DNA of 64,000 nucleotides from Pseudomonadota bacterium (GTDB lineage Bacteria > Pseudomonadota > Gammaproteobacteria > Xanthomonadales > SZUA-38). Position numbers and translations under genes: made by a program. Where the stretch lies: the NCBI GenBank assembly GCA_039033415.1, contig JBCCCR010000002.1, positions 164,581-228,580 of the forward strand. Direction: 5' to 3'. Within the stretch, counting starts at the first letter, position 1. Each line of letters opens with the position of its first letter. Below the pieces are notes generated by a model, which saw nothing but the letters and a program-made list of their open reading frames with translations, did no database searches and had not been told where the DNA came from. Positions 51,072 to 60,867 of this stretch are shown in pieces.

Positions 51072-51362
51072 ATGATCAAGCAGTTTTCGTTCAAGCGGAC
51101 TCGGCGCGGAAAGCTCGCGTGCGCTGCCGTGTTTGTCGCCTGTGGCGCCTTGGCCCAAAGCGGTGGTGGCTTTGACATTCGGCGCAGCGTGATCGCCGGC
51201 GGCGGGGGGCAGGCCGCGGGGGGTGATTTTTCTCTGACCGGCACGGCGGGGCAGCCAGCAACGCAGGAGTCTGCCGGCGGGGATTTTGTGGTGCGCGCCG
51301 GGTTCTGGGCTCAGGAAAACGTCGTGCGCCCGGAGCTGATTTTTGCGAACGGATTTGAATAA
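51072..51362 (+). CDS. Short secreted protein with GFE tail
   Basis: The 96-residue product begins at ATG 51072 with a basic n-region (MIKQFSFKRTRRGKLACAAV) and signal to about ALAQ. The mature part (DIRRSVIAGGGGQAAGGDFS, LTGTAGQPATQESAGGDFVV) has two Gly-rich hairpin repeats and ends ELIFANGFE. Similar short proteins with LTGTxGQP repeats occur in many environmental bacteria as part of larger secreted proteins. It is 12 bp before the next gene and probably cotranscribed. Confidence 0.7.
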   Translation: MIKQFSFKRTRRGKLACAAVFVACGALAQSGGGFDIRRSVIAGGGGQAAGGDFSLTGTAGQPATQESAGGDFVVRAGFWAQENVVRPELIFANGFE

Positions 51363-51374
51363 GGAGGGATAACG

Positions 51375-52694
51375 ATGAAACGGAATTATCTTTGTCTGAT
51401 CGCCGGGCTGTGCATGCTGAGTTCAGTGTCCGGGGCACCCCTGGAGACCGCTTTTACCTATCAAGGCCAACTCAATCAACTGAGTCGTCCGGCCAACGGC
51501 ACCTTTGATTTTGAGGTCGCCGTGTTTGACGTGGCCGAAAACGGTTCAGCCCTGGCGCCCGCCGTTGTGGTCGAGGATGTAATGGTTGTCGACGGCATTT
51601 TTTCCATCGAGCTGGACTTTGGGCTCACGGGGATCAGCGATGAACAGCTTTGGCTGGAAGTCGGCGTTCGCGACGGCAGGCAGATCGCGCTTTTTACGCC
51701 ACTCACGCCGAGGACCAAACTCGCACCCTCTCCCGCCAGCCTCTACGCACTGAGCGCTGGCGTGGCCGAGACGCTGGCCATCGGCAATCTCATTACGGTG
51801 GCAACGGTCGGCGGGGATTTCTCATCCGTTGCTGCAGCGCTGAACAGCATTTCCGACGCCAGCCCGGAAAACCCCTATCTGGTGCAAGTCGGTCCTGGTG
51901 AGTTTACGGAGACCGACCTGGTAGAGGTGCCGGGCAACGTGCACCTGCGAGGCAGCGGTATCCAGGCGACCACCCTTGTCAGCGAGCGAACTGCCAGTCA
52001 GAACAACCCGGATGCCGCGACGCTGCAGCTGCTCGACGCCGCCCAAGCCAGCAATCTGACGGTGAGAAACCGCGGCGCCTCGGCAATCTCTCTCGGTGTA
52101 TTCATGTCCAACGACGTAACGCTCAGCACCATCCTGGAAGACGTGAACGTCATCCTCGACGACAGCGGCGGCCTTGGCCATACGGCGATTTACCTGCTGG
52201 ACGCTTCGCCCACGATCCGCAACGTCCGCGCCCAGGCCAGCGGCGCTACAGCCGTGAATGCGGGGCTCGCCAGCATCAACAGCACTGCCGGATTTCCCCG
52301 GGCGTTGATCAGAAACTCAGTCTTTCTTGGTGCCGAAGTTTCAGAACTCTCCTGTAGCGACAACTCTGGTACCGGTATCGGTATGTTTTTGTCCGAGTCC
52401 TCGCCTGAGGTTTACGACAGCATCATCTGCGGTGATCATCGCGGAGTGCAGCTCTCGATCAACGGCAATCCCCGCTTTCAGCGTTCGCAAATTGCCGTCA
52501 GCACTGCTTCAAACGCTTTTCTGCTCGAATCTTCCGGCGGATCGATTGGTATTGCCAACTCCCAGCTGCGCTTTTTTGACAACAGCAGCAAGCTGACCGG
52601 GTCCGGCGGGTCGCTCATCTGCCTGGACAACTACGACATCAATTTCAGATCGCTGGTCGACGGATTCGGGACGGGGACCGCCTGCAACCAGTAG
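51375..52694 (+). CDS. Secreted protein with N-terminal APLE domain and parallel beta-helix
   Basis: The 439-residue product has a signal ending near SVSG, then an APLETAFTYQGQLNQL domain (residues 20-125) ending with a proline-linked ASLYALSAGVAE. The same domain appears in the protein at 54622-56034. Residues about 140-430 form a right-handed beta-helix like pectate-lyase folds (FSSVAAALNSISDASPENPY, LVEVPGNVHLRGSGIQATTL, IYLLDASPTIRNVRAQASG). The C-terminus is cysteine-containing (GTGTACNQ) with no GFE tail. Beta-helices usually bind or cut carbohydrate; no catalytic motif was recognised. Confidence 0.78.
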   Translation: MKRNYLCLIAGLCMLSSVSGAPLETAFTYQGQLNQLSRPANGTFDFEVAVFDVAENGSALAPAVVVEDVMVVDGIFSIELDFGLTGISDEQLWLEVGVRDGRQIALFTPLTPRTKLAPSPASLYALSAGVAETLAIGNLITVATVGGDFSSVAAALNSISDASPENPYLVQVGPGEFTETDLVEVPGNVHLRGSGIQATTLVSERTASQNNPDAATLQLLDAAQASNLTVRNRGASAISLGVFMSNDVTLSTILEDVNVILDDSGGLGHTAIYLLDASPTIRNVRAQASGATAVNAGLASINSTAGFPRALIRNSVFLGAEVSELSCSDNSGTGIGMFLSESSPEVYDSIICGDHRGVQLSINGNPRFQRSQIAVSTASNAFLLESSGGSIGIANSQLRFFDNSSKLTGSGGSLICLDNYDINFRSLVDGFGTGTACNQ

Positions 52695-52740
52695 CACCAG
52701 TGGGGTGTCGCCGGTCTTAGCCCTCCCGGCTGGCGGCGCC

Positions 52741-54495
52741 TCACTTTTTCTTTCGATGACGGTCCCGGGCCGGCGGCGGATTCAGCCGGCTCAGATTCAG
52801 CCGCTGGCCGCACACCCAGGTTTTCTTGAGCGATCGAAAAACCTCACCGGGCATACCGGAGGGCAGGTCGACGGTCGAGTGATCCTGCTCGATATTGATG
52901 CGTCCGATGTAACGTGAATCCAGCCCCGCCTCGCTGGCGATAGCACCAACGATGTTGCCCGGCTTAACGCCGTGCTGGTGCCCAACGTCGATCCGGTAGC
53001 GGTCCATGCCCTTCTCCGGCTTGTCGCCGTCTCGCCGGCCTTTGCCGCCGGAACGACGCGAATCTTCGCGAGGCCCTCGCGCTTTGTCGTTCCCTTTTTG
53101 CCCCCGCGGTTTGTCTCCCTTGTGCCGGCTGCGTTGATCCCGCTCTTTGAAAGCAGGCGGATTCGGTTCGTCCTTCAGCAGCAGCGGCTGATCCCCAAGC
53201 GCCAGCTTGGCCACCGCAGCGGCGATATCGAGGGCGGGCACGTTGTGCTCCTGCTGGTACTGCTCGAGCAGCGACCGAAGAAACTCCAGCTCGCCGGCGG
53301 CCAGGGTATCCGTAATGCTTTGTTTGTAGTCCGCCATCCGCTTGTTGTTCACCATCTCGGTGGTTGGCAGCTCGAGCCGGGCGATGGGCTGGCGCGTGGC
53401 GCGCTCTATCGTTTTGAGCATGCGCCGCTCGCGCGGGGCGACAAACAGGATCGCCTCACCCTGGCGGCCGGCACGGCCCGTCCGGCCGATGCGGTGGATG
53501 TAGGCCTCTGCGTCATAGGGGATGTCGTAGTTAACGACGTGCGTGATCCGGTCGACATCGAGCCCCCGGGCCGCCACGTCCGTGGCTACCAGAATGTCCA
53601 GCGATCCGCGCTTCAGACGATCGATCACCTGTTCGCGGTTTTTCTGCACCATGTCGCCGTTGATCGCCGCCGCGGCGTGGCCCCGAGCCTCCAGCCGCTC
53701 CGCCAGCTCGGTAGTCGCAATCTTGGTGCGCACAAAAATGAGCGTGGCGTCGAACGGCTCAACCTCGAGCACCCGGGTCAGGGCGTCCAGCTTGTGGAGG
53801 CCGCTTACCACCCAGTAACGCTGATTGATGGTATCGGCGGTGGCGGTCTTGGCTGCGATTTCGATCGTCGCCGGGTCTTTCAGATGGCGCCGCGCGATCC
53901 GTTCAACTTCTTTTGGCATGGTCGCGGAGAACAGGGCCATCTGCCGCTCCCCCGGCGCCTGTTCCAGGATCCACTCCACGTCGTCGATGAACCCCATGCG
54001 GAGCATCTCGTCAGCCTCGTCCAGCACCAGCGCCTTGAGGTTTTCCAACTTGAGTGAGCCACGCCGCATGTGGTCCATGACCCGCCCCGGCGTACCGACC
54101 ACCACCTGCACGCCTCGGCGGAGCTGGCGAAGCTGCTGGCCATATTCCTGGCCACCGTAGATCGGCAGAACGTGAAAACCCGGCATTTTGCTGGCGTAGC
54201 GCTGGCAGGCCTCTGCGACCTGAATCGCCAGCTCGCGCGTGGGCGCCAGCACCAGCAGCTGCACCGCTTTGGACTTCAGATCCAGCCGGGCCAGGAGCGG
54301 CAGGGTAAAGGCCGCGGTTTTGCCGGTGCCGGTGGGCGCGTGACCCAGCAGGTCGCGTCCTTCCAGCAACACCGGAATCGATTGCGCCTGAATTGGGGTG
54401 GGGTTTTCGTAGCCGACGGCGTCTAGCGCCTTCAGGAGACTGTCTGGCAGCTCGAGCTCAGCGAAGGTTAATGGCGCTTTTGGAGAATCGTTCAT
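52741..54495 (-). CDS. deaD: DEAD-box RNA helicase (DeaD/CsdA-like)
   Basis: The 584-residue protein carries the Q motif (PTPIQAQSIPVLLEGRDLLG), GTGKT (PTGTGKTAAF), LVLDEADEML, SAT (ALFSATMPKE), and motif VI (YIHRIGRTGRAGRQGEA). After the helicase core lies a basic Arg/Lys/Gly-rich linker (RDQRSRHKGDKPRGQKGNDK) and a DbpA-type RNA-binding domain (YRIDVGHQHGVKPGNIVGAI). DeaD-like helicases help ribosome assembly and cold adaptation. ATG 54495 is preferred (54522 possible); the longer frame to 54732 would enter the divergent upstream region. Confidence 0.93.
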   Translation of the reverse strand: MNDSPKAPLTFAELELPDSLLKALDAVGYENPTPIQAQSIPVLLEGRDLLGHAPTGTGKTAAFTLPLLARLDLKSKAVQLLVLAPTRELAIQVAEACQRYASKMPGFHVLPIYGGQEYGQQLRQLRRGVQVVVGTPGRVMDHMRRGSLKLENLKALVLDEADEMLRMGFIDDVEWILEQAPGERQMALFSATMPKEVERIARRHLKDPATIEIAAKTATADTINQRYWVVSGLHKLDALTRVLEVEPFDATLIFVRTKIATTELAERLEARGHAAAAINGDMVQKNREQVIDRLKRGSLDILVATDVAARGLDVDRITHVVNYDIPYDAEAYIHRIGRTGRAGRQGEAILFVAPRERRMLKTIERATRQPIARLELPTTEMVNNKRMADYKQSITDTLAAGELEFLRSLLEQYQQEHNVPALDIAAAVAKLALGDQPLLLKDEPNPPAFKERDQRSRHKGDKPRGQKGNDKARGPREDSRRSGGKGRRDGDKPEKGMDRYRIDVGHQHGVKPGNIVGAIASEAGLDSRYIGRINIEQDHSTVDLPSGMPGEVFRSLKKTWVCGQRLNLSRLNPPPARDRHRKKK

Positions 54496-54621
54496 GAGCA
54501 GTTCCGGCGTCAGACCGGGCATAAGGGGCGCGCAGTATACCCGCCTCGCGGCCATATGGCGGTGTCGGGTTCCGCTGAGCCACTGCGTATCCCCTGTATG
54601 AACCAAGTCAGGGGACACACC

Positions 54622-56034
54622 ATGAAACACGGAACGTTGCTGATTTTTTTGCTGATTTTCCAGGGGATTGCGGGCGCGGCACCGCTGGAAAGCGCCTTTA
54701 GCTACCAGGGTGAGCTGCAGCAGGGAGGGCAACCGGCGAACGGCCAGTTCGACTTCTCGTTTGCTTTGTTCGACGTAGATACCGGCGGCTCGCCGCTCGG
54801 CTCAGCGATTGAGCTACAGGACGTTTCGGTGGTCAACGGCATCTTCACCGTGCAGCTCGACTTCGGCATCTCACCGTTTGCCGGCGATCAGCTGTGGATG
54901 GAGATCGAAGTGGGCCCTGACGTTTCGGCTCAGCCACTGGAACCGCTCCTGCCTCGCCAACCCGTCAGCGCCGTTCCGTATGCACTGCACGCCGAATTCG
55001 TCGCCATGGGTTCGGTGGGCTCGGGCGAAATCGCCAGCGGCGCGGTGGGGAGTGCGCAGATCGACGAATCTCAGGTGCAGCAGCGGATTCAGGGCACTTG
55101 TAACGCGGGTACGGCGGTGACCGCCATCAGCGAAAGCGGCCAGGTGACCTGTCAGCCGACCGGCGACAGCGACTGGTCAGTCAGCCAAAACTTCGTCACC
55201 ACCGACGGTGGCGCCGGCGTGGGCGGCGCTACGGGCCCAGTGGGCTCGGGGACGTTTGTGGTGCAAGACTACGACGCAGACGATCTTGATGCGTTCGGCG
55301 GTATGTACGTTGATGTCGACAAGCTGGCGGAGGAAAAACCTTTTTACGGCTACGCCGTGGCGGGACAGCCGCGGGCGTTTACGGAATTCGATGAGCAGAC
55401 CGATCAATTTCGGGTCTGGAACGGCGCCTATACGCTGATCCTGGATCGGGAGGCTCGGCTGGGTGTGGGTGGCGCCGTTCCGGAACAGGCGCTGCACGTG
55501 AGGGGAAATACGCGCATCGAAAGCCTCAGCCACTTTGGGACAGTCAATCGGGCGGTGCTCGCCAACGTCGACGGGGACCTGGTTCTGGGGCCTGAAGTGG
55601 AGAGTAGCCGAGTCAAAGCTATTTCACACACGGCTTTCGATCTCGCAGACCCCACCGCCAGTGCAGAGCGCGTTCAGGACTTCCAAGGCGTTTACCTGGA
55701 AAAGGCCAGCGGTTTTTTCGCCGATCTCTTTGCACCTCTGGACTTGCCCAACGGCTCGGTTATCACGGCACTGGAGTTCTTTTACGTCGATGACTCGGCC
55801 GGCCAACTGACCTTGCAGCTACGTCGAAATGAACATGCAACCAATAGCTCGACTCCGATTCTGAGCGGACAAACATCCAGTGCATCCGCAAACGTGAGGA
55901 CGCTGGCGTTTCTAGATCAGAACATTGTTGTAAATAATCAGGTGGGAACGCTGTATCTTGCTGGCTCGGTGTTCACCGCCAGCGACTTTAACCTACAGAT
56001 CCGATCAGCCAGGGTCACCTACGTTGAGCCATAA
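54622..56034 (+). CDS. Secreted paralogue with APLE domain and tail-fibre-like middle
   Basis: The 470-residue product starts at ATG 54622 after AGGGGAC, with a signal ending near GAA. The N-terminal domain (APLESAFSYQGELQQGGQPA through MHTPNS-like PYALHAEFVAMGS) matches residues 20-125 of the protein at 51375 closely. The middle has DGGAGVGGATGPVGSG and LHVRGNTRIESLSHFGTVNR, reminiscent of trimeric fibre or collar structures. The end is a beta sandwich without a GFE tail (RVTYVEP). It is divergent from deaD and converges on the kinase genes. The function is unknown. Confidence 0.76.
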   Translation: MKHGTLLIFLLIFQGIAGAAPLESAFSYQGELQQGGQPANGQFDFSFALFDVDTGGSPLGSAIELQDVSVVNGIFTVQLDFGISPFAGDQLWMEIEVGPDVSAQPLEPLLPRQPVSAVPYALHAEFVAMGSVGSGEIASGAVGSAQIDESQVQQRIQGTCNAGTAVTAISESGQVTCQPTGDSDWSVSQNFVTTDGGAGVGGATGPVGSGTFVVQDYDADDLDAFGGMYVDVDKLAEEKPFYGYAVAGQPRAFTEFDEQTDQFRVWNGAYTLILDREARLGVGGAVPEQALHVRGNTRIESLSHFGTVNRAVLANVDGDLVLGPEVESSRVKAISHTAFDLADPTASAERVQDFQGVYLEKASGFFADLFAPLDLPNGSVITALEFFYVDDSAGQLTLQLRRNEHATNSSTPILSGQTSSASANVRTLAFLDQNIVVNNQVGTLYLAGSVFTASDFNLQIRSARVTYVEP

Positions 56035-56046
56035 TTCGTCGGGGCG

Positions 56047-58341
56047 CTAGCGCGTCATCCAATGGGATGGGCCCAGGTCCGCGACCAGCTCATCGCGCAG
56101 CTGGTCCGCCAGGTTACTGTTGAAGGCGCAACGAGCGCTGGCCATCTCCCAAAGCCGGTAGCTTAAGCTAGGCGGCTCTGGGCGCAGAACCTCAGTATCC
56201 TCGTTCAGGGTGCACGACTCCCGAAGCTGCGCGATGCGGGCCTCCATCGAATCGGGTGCCGCTGCACTGACTTCTGCAGCTGTGGCGCCAACGGCCAACA
56301 GCCAGCGCGCCCTGGCCTGGCCAAGCGCTCGTGCGGCGCTGGTACTCGAAGGTGGTGGGGACCGATCGTATTTGGCCAGCAGGCCCGTCGCCATATTCAG
56401 TCTGCCGACATCCACGGCGAGGAGAATCTGCTCCGCCGCCAGTAGATGTTCCATCCGCTTTCCTTGGGGAATAACCAGTGTCGCGGCTTCAGCCAGCCGT
56501 TCACCGGCAGGGGCAAAATCTCCCTGCATCCGATGGATGGTCGCCTGCCGTATGATGGCGAACGACGCTAAGAAGGGCTCGCCGTCGGTGCTGGCCCGAA
56601 CTGCGGCCTCGGCCTCTCGATACCGCTTCAGCGCCTCGCGGACTCGGCCAAGGTCAAGCGCGCGGGTGCCAAGAACCACCTTTTCCCTGACTTGAGCCGT
56701 AGGACGACCTGGAAAGGCAGCCATGACCGCCTCATGCATCTGGCTAGCCAGCTCATAGCGGCGTTGGTCACTTACAGCTACCCGGCTGGCCATAATGGCG
56801 ATGAGGCCATAAGCGTTCAGCTCACTTTCACTCGAGATGTCTTTGATCGAATTCAGGTACGGATCGGTTAGCTGACTGACCCGCTCGTTTTCCCCCTGCT
56901 CGGCAAGCGCCCAAGCGAGTCGCCCTAAAGCTCCGAGCTCCAAATCGAATGGAATGCTGTCTCGAGACTGTTTGGCCAGATCGAGAGCGTCGCCAGCGAG
57001 CCGCGCCCCATCCTCGAGGTGGCCGTTGTCGATCGCGCCTTCAGATAGTGCCAGCAGCGCGTTGACGTGCTCAGCACCGCCCCGTAGCTCACTTTCTTCA
57101 ATGAGAGGCAGGGCCCTGGCCATCGCGTCCACAGCGGGCATCGCTTCGCCCCTATAGTCCAGCGCCGAACTCAACAGCCTCAGGATCCGAACCTGGGCTA
57201 CCGGATCTCTAATTTCATCAACCTCGTCGACCGCCTTGTGCAGGAACTGACCGACCGTCGGCGACGTGCTGTAGTCGGAATTGAGGCTTGTTAAAGACCG
57301 CTCTAGAAAGCTCAGCATACGGTTTGCACGCGCTGCCTCGAGTTCCGCCAGGTCACGCTGCTCGCGGATCTCGCTTTTCTGACCGACGTAGACACCGGCG
57401 CTGCCCAGCATCCCCAGCAACAGGACCCCCAGCACGGCGCTTGCGGCCCGGTGCCGCGCAACAAGTCTCGTGAGGCGGTATCGCCAGCCGCCGGCCCGAG
57501 CCTTGACTGGCTGTCCCCTGCGGAAGGCATGCAGGTCTGCTTCGAGGGAGTCGATGCTGGCGTAGCGTTCGGCAGGATCCTTTCGCAGACACCTCTGGAT
57601 GATGGCAGCGAGGTCGGTCGGAATACTCGCCGGGAGCTTGGGCTCTGCCCACAACACCTGCTCAAACTGTGCCGAGACATTGTCCGCACTGACCGGCGGG
57701 CGGCCGACGGTCGCAGCGAAGAGCAACGCGCCAGCCGCATAGATATCGGTTGCCGTGCCGGTAGGCCGCTGGTCGATTTGCTCTGGCGCCGCGAACGCAG
57801 GCGTGTACGCCGAGTGGGTCTGTTCGGTGTGATCTGAGGTGTCGTCCAGCAAACGCGCAACACCAAAATCCAACAGCCGAACTCCGTCACCTTGCTCAAG
57901 CATAACGTTGCCGGGTTTGAGGTCCAGATGGGCGATCAGCCGCTGATGTGCATGGGACAGAATTCCACAAAGGTTAATCACCAGGTCGGCAGCGGCGCGC
58001 GGCGGCAGCACGCCGTGCTTCAATCGGTCAGACAGGGTTTCACCGTCGACCAGCTCGACCACCAGCCAGGGGGAGCCATCGTCGAGGACACCACCGTCAA
58101 GCAGCGTAGGAATGCCGGGATGATCCAGGCTGGCGAGCAGCCGGCGCTCGCGCTTGAAGCGACGCAGCGCGTCGTCGTTGGCCAACCGGCCGACCAGCAC
58201 CTTAAGCGCGCCACGCTGCTGAAAGCCCTCGCCGCTGCGGGTGGCATGAAAGACCATCCCCTGACCACCGCTGCCCAGCCGGTCGCCGATGCGCCAGGCG
58301 CCGATTTGATCCAGGCTAGCGAGGGCGCCGATCAAAGACAC
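56047..58341 (-). CDS. Serine/threonine protein kinase with TPR-like extracytoplasmic region (downstream paralogue)
   Basis: The 764-residue kinase starts at GTG 58341. The kinase domain (residues 12-275) has the P-loop GSGGQG at 23-28, K47 (GALKVL), catalytic D140 in HLDLKPGN, and DFG at 158-160. The HRD Arg is Leu (HLD), so it is a non-RD kinase. One TM helix lies around 302-323 (ASAVLGVLLLGMLGSAGVYV). The remaining 440 residues are alpha-helical repeats in a periplasmic position and end in PSLSYRLWEMASARC. It lacks the first 36 residues and helical leader of its tandem partner, 33 bp upstream. Likely duplicated from it. Confidence 0.9.
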   Translation of the reverse strand: MSLIGALASLDQIGAWRIGDRLGSGGQGMVFHATRSGEGFQQRGALKVLVGRLANDDALRRFKRERRLLASLDHPGIPTLLDGGVLDDGSPWLVVELVDGETLSDRLKHGVLPPRAAADLVINLCGILSHAHQRLIAHLDLKPGNVMLEQGDGVRLLDFGVARLLDDTSDHTEQTHSAYTPAFAAPEQIDQRPTGTATDIYAAGALLFAATVGRPPVSADNVSAQFEQVLWAEPKLPASIPTDLAAIIQRCLRKDPAERYASIDSLEADLHAFRRGQPVKARAGGWRYRLTRLVARHRAASAVLGVLLLGMLGSAGVYVGQKSEIREQRDLAELEAARANRMLSFLERSLTSLNSDYSTSPTVGQFLHKAVDEVDEIRDPVAQVRILRLLSSALDYRGEAMPAVDAMARALPLIEESELRGGAEHVNALLALSEGAIDNGHLEDGARLAGDALDLAKQSRDSIPFDLELGALGRLAWALAEQGENERVSQLTDPYLNSIKDISSESELNAYGLIAIMASRVAVSDQRRYELASQMHEAVMAAFPGRPTAQVREKVVLGTRALDLGRVREALKRYREAEAAVRASTDGEPFLASFAIIRQATIHRMQGDFAPAGERLAEAATLVIPQGKRMEHLLAAEQILLAVDVGRLNMATGLLAKYDRSPPPSSTSAARALGQARARWLLAVGATAAEVSAAAPDSMEARIAQLRESCTLNEDTEVLRPEPPSLSYRLWEMASARCAFNSNLADQLRDELVADLGPSHWMTR

Positions 58342-58374
58342 TTACCTAGCGTCTAGCTTGTTAAGCGGGCCCAC

Positions 58375-60867
58375 CTATTGAACCATCCAGTGCGCCGCGC
58401 CCAGCACTCTGACCAGGTCGTCACGCCTTTGGCCTGCCTCGACAGTCTCACCGGCACAGCGCGCGCTGGCCATTTTCCACAGCCGGTAGCTGAGACTTGG
58501 CAGGTCAGAGGCCTGCGGCTCGGGCTCTTCGACAAGACTGCAGGACTCTCTCAACCCCGCAATACGGGCGGTCAGTGAACCGGGCGCTGCCGCCATCACG
58601 GCTTCAGCCGACTCGCCCTTAGCCAACATTAGGCGCGCCTTTGCCTCCCCCAGCGCCTGCGCAGCGCTGGTGCCAGGGTTAGGCCACGACAATTCCTGGT
58701 CAGCCAGTAGCTTTGAGGCTTCGTCGAGTTGGTTGGCGTCCACGGCCAGCAGAATCTGCTCTGCCGCCAGCAGCTGCACCATGCGCTGGCCCTGACTGCT
58801 CGTCAGTGGCTCCGCCACGGCCAGCCGTTCAGCGGAACGCGTAAAGTCACCCTGGGTTCGGTGAATGGCCGCCTGCTGCATGATGGCGTAGGACGCCACA
58901 AATGGTTCGCCGTCGGTGGCGGCCCGAGCAGCGGCCTCCGCATCCTCAAACAGCTTCAGCGCCTCGACAACGCTGCCAAGCGCCAGCGCCCTTCGACCGA
59001 GGACCACCTTCTCCCTCACGTGGGTCGCGGGGCGATCGGGGAATGCTTCGAGCACCGCGTCATGCATCTGGCTGGCAAGCTCGTAGCGACGCTCATCGCT
59101 TTCCGCTACCCGCCCCGCCATGATCGAGAGCATGCCGTACGCGTTGAGCTCCTCATCGTTGGCGATGTCCTGCATGGCGTCCAGATAAGGGGTGGTGAGC
59201 TCTCTCACCCGATCGTTCTCACCGTTTTCGGCCAGGCCCCAGGAAAGCTGCCCGACCGCGGCGAGCTCGTACTCGAGCGTCACGGGACTGTTTTCCATTC
59301 GGGCCAGGTCCAAAGCTTCCTCAGACAGTCGGATGGCTTCCGCGGTCCGCCCATTGGCAATCGCCTCGTCCGAGAGCGCTAGGAGTGCATTGACGTGGAG
59401 ATCCCCGCCCCTCAGTTCGGTACTTTCCAACAGAGGCAAAGCCAGGGCCATAGCCTCGGTAGCCGCGGCCTTTTCGCCCTGACCATGCAGGGCCAGGCCC
59501 AGCAGGTTCAGGAGGCGAGCCCGGGCTACGGGATCACTGATTTCCTCCGACTGATCCACCGCTTGACGCAGGAACTGTCCCACCGTCGGTGACGCATTCA
59601 GGTTCGAATCCAGCCCGGCCAGCGCTTTTTCCACAAAATCGAGCATGCTGTTTGCGCGCTCTGCCTCAAGCTGCGCCAGGTCACGCTGCTCGCGGATTTC
59701 ACTTTGCTGACTGACATAAACGCCCGCGCTGGTCAGCACCCCCAGCAGCAGGAGGGCCAGCGCCGCGCTCGCCGCTCGGTGCCGGGCCACGAGCTTGCCG
59801 AACCGATACCGCCACCCGCCGGCTCGTGCCGTAACGGCCTGGCCATCACGAAAGGCCTGCAGGTCTGCCTGCAGGGCGTCGATGCTGGCGTAGCGCTGTG
59901 CTGGCTCCTTGCGTAGGCAGCGCAGGATGATGGCACCCAGGTCGGTTGGCACACTGGATGGCAGCTCAGGCTCTTCGCGCAGAATCTGTTCCAGCTGGGC
60001 TGAAACGTTGTCCGCGGAAAACGGTGGGCGACCAGTCAGCGCAGCAAGCAGCACCGCTCCGGCGCCATAGATGTCCGTGGCCGTGGTGGCTGGCTGCTGA
60101 TTGATTTGCTCTGGCGCGGCAAAGGCGGGGGTATAAGCGGGGCCGGTTTGCGCGAGCGCGTGAGATGCGTCGTCGACCAGCCGGGCAATTCCAAAATCCA
60201 GCAGCCGAACCCGGCCACCTGAATCCAGCATGACGTTGCCGGGCTTGAGATCCAAATGCGCAATCAGCTTCTGATGCGCGTGTGAGAGGGTGTCGCAGAG
60301 GCTGATCCCGAGATCGACAGCCTCATCCTGCGGCAGCGGGGCCTGCCGTAGCCGGGTGGAAAGCGTTTCGCCCTGCACCAGCTCTACCACCAGCCACGGG
60401 GAACCGTCTTCGAGAACCCCTCCGTCCAGCAGCGTCGGAATGCCCGGGTGATCCAGGCTCGCCAGCAGCCGGCGCTCTCGCTCAAAGCGGCGTAGGGCAC
60501 TCGGATTGGCCAATCGGCTGTTGAGCAGCTTCAGGGCGCCGCTTTGCTCAAAGCCTTCCCCGCTGCGGGTGACGGCATAGACGGTTCCCTGGCCACCGCT
60601 GCCGAGCGGCTTTCCGACACGCCAGGCGCCGATCTGCTGGTACTCATCGAGGGCCTCAGCTTCCTCCAGGTCTGCGAGTACGCCGCCAGGCGTTAAGGAC
60701 TCCAGCGCGCCACCTTGCCGCGCCAGCGCTCCCAGCAGCGCCTCAACCTGCCCAACCACTTCGCTGTCGTACTGCGCCGTGATCGAACGCAGCCAGTCTG
60801 CGCGTTCTGCCTCGGGAAGATCGAGCGCCTGGTCCAGCAGCGCCTCGATATCAGCCCAGGAACTCAG
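58375..60867 (-). CDS. Serine/threonine protein kinase with extracytoplasmic helical repeats (upstream paralogue), CTG start
   Basis: The 830-residue kinase starts at CTG 60867, about six nt after AAGGGG, inside the 3' end of the sigma gene (17-bp overlap). This gives the family N-terminus SSWADIEALLDQALDLPEAE; the GTG at 60759 would remove it. The kinase domain has GSGGQG at 89-94, K113, catalytic D206 (HLDLKPGN) and DFG at 224-226; the HRD Arg is Leu. A TM helix at about 361-381 precedes TPR-like helices outside. The order sigma then kinase is common for ECF factors of this type, where the kinase is thought to act on the sigma factor or share its signal. Confidence 0.9.
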   Translation of the reverse strand: MSSWADIEALLDQALDLPEAERADWLRSITAQYDSEVVGQVEALLGALARQGGALESLTPGGVLADLEEAEALDEYQQIGAWRVGKPLGSGGQGTVYAVTRSGEGFEQSGALKLLNSRLANPSALRRFERERRLLASLDHPGIPTLLDGGVLEDGSPWLVVELVQGETLSTRLRQAPLPQDEAVDLGISLCDTLSHAHQKLIAHLDLKPGNVMLDSGGRVRLLDFGIARLVDDASHALAQTGPAYTPAFAAPEQINQQPATTATDIYGAGAVLLAALTGRPPFSADNVSAQLEQILREEPELPSSVPTDLGAIILRCLRKEPAQRYASIDALQADLQAFRDGQAVTARAGGWRYRFGKLVARHRAASAALALLLLGVLTSAGVYVSQQSEIREQRDLAQLEAERANSMLDFVEKALAGLDSNLNASPTVGQFLRQAVDQSEEISDPVARARLLNLLGLALHGQGEKAAATEAMALALPLLESTELRGGDLHVNALLALSDEAIANGRTAEAIRLSEEALDLARMENSPVTLEYELAAVGQLSWGLAENGENDRVRELTTPYLDAMQDIANDEELNAYGMLSIMAGRVAESDERRYELASQMHDAVLEAFPDRPATHVREKVVLGRRALALGSVVEALKLFEDAEAAARAATDGEPFVASYAIMQQAAIHRTQGDFTRSAERLAVAEPLTSSQGQRMVQLLAAEQILLAVDANQLDEASKLLADQELSWPNPGTSAAQALGEAKARLMLAKGESAEAVMAAAPGSLTARIAGLRESCSLVEEPEPQASDLPSLSYRLWKMASARCAGETVEAGQRRDDLVRVLGAAHWMVQ

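Noticed and set aside
52972-54057. A 361-codon plus-strand frame
   Set aside because: It is antisense to the DEAD-box helicase, and no motif was found in its translation.
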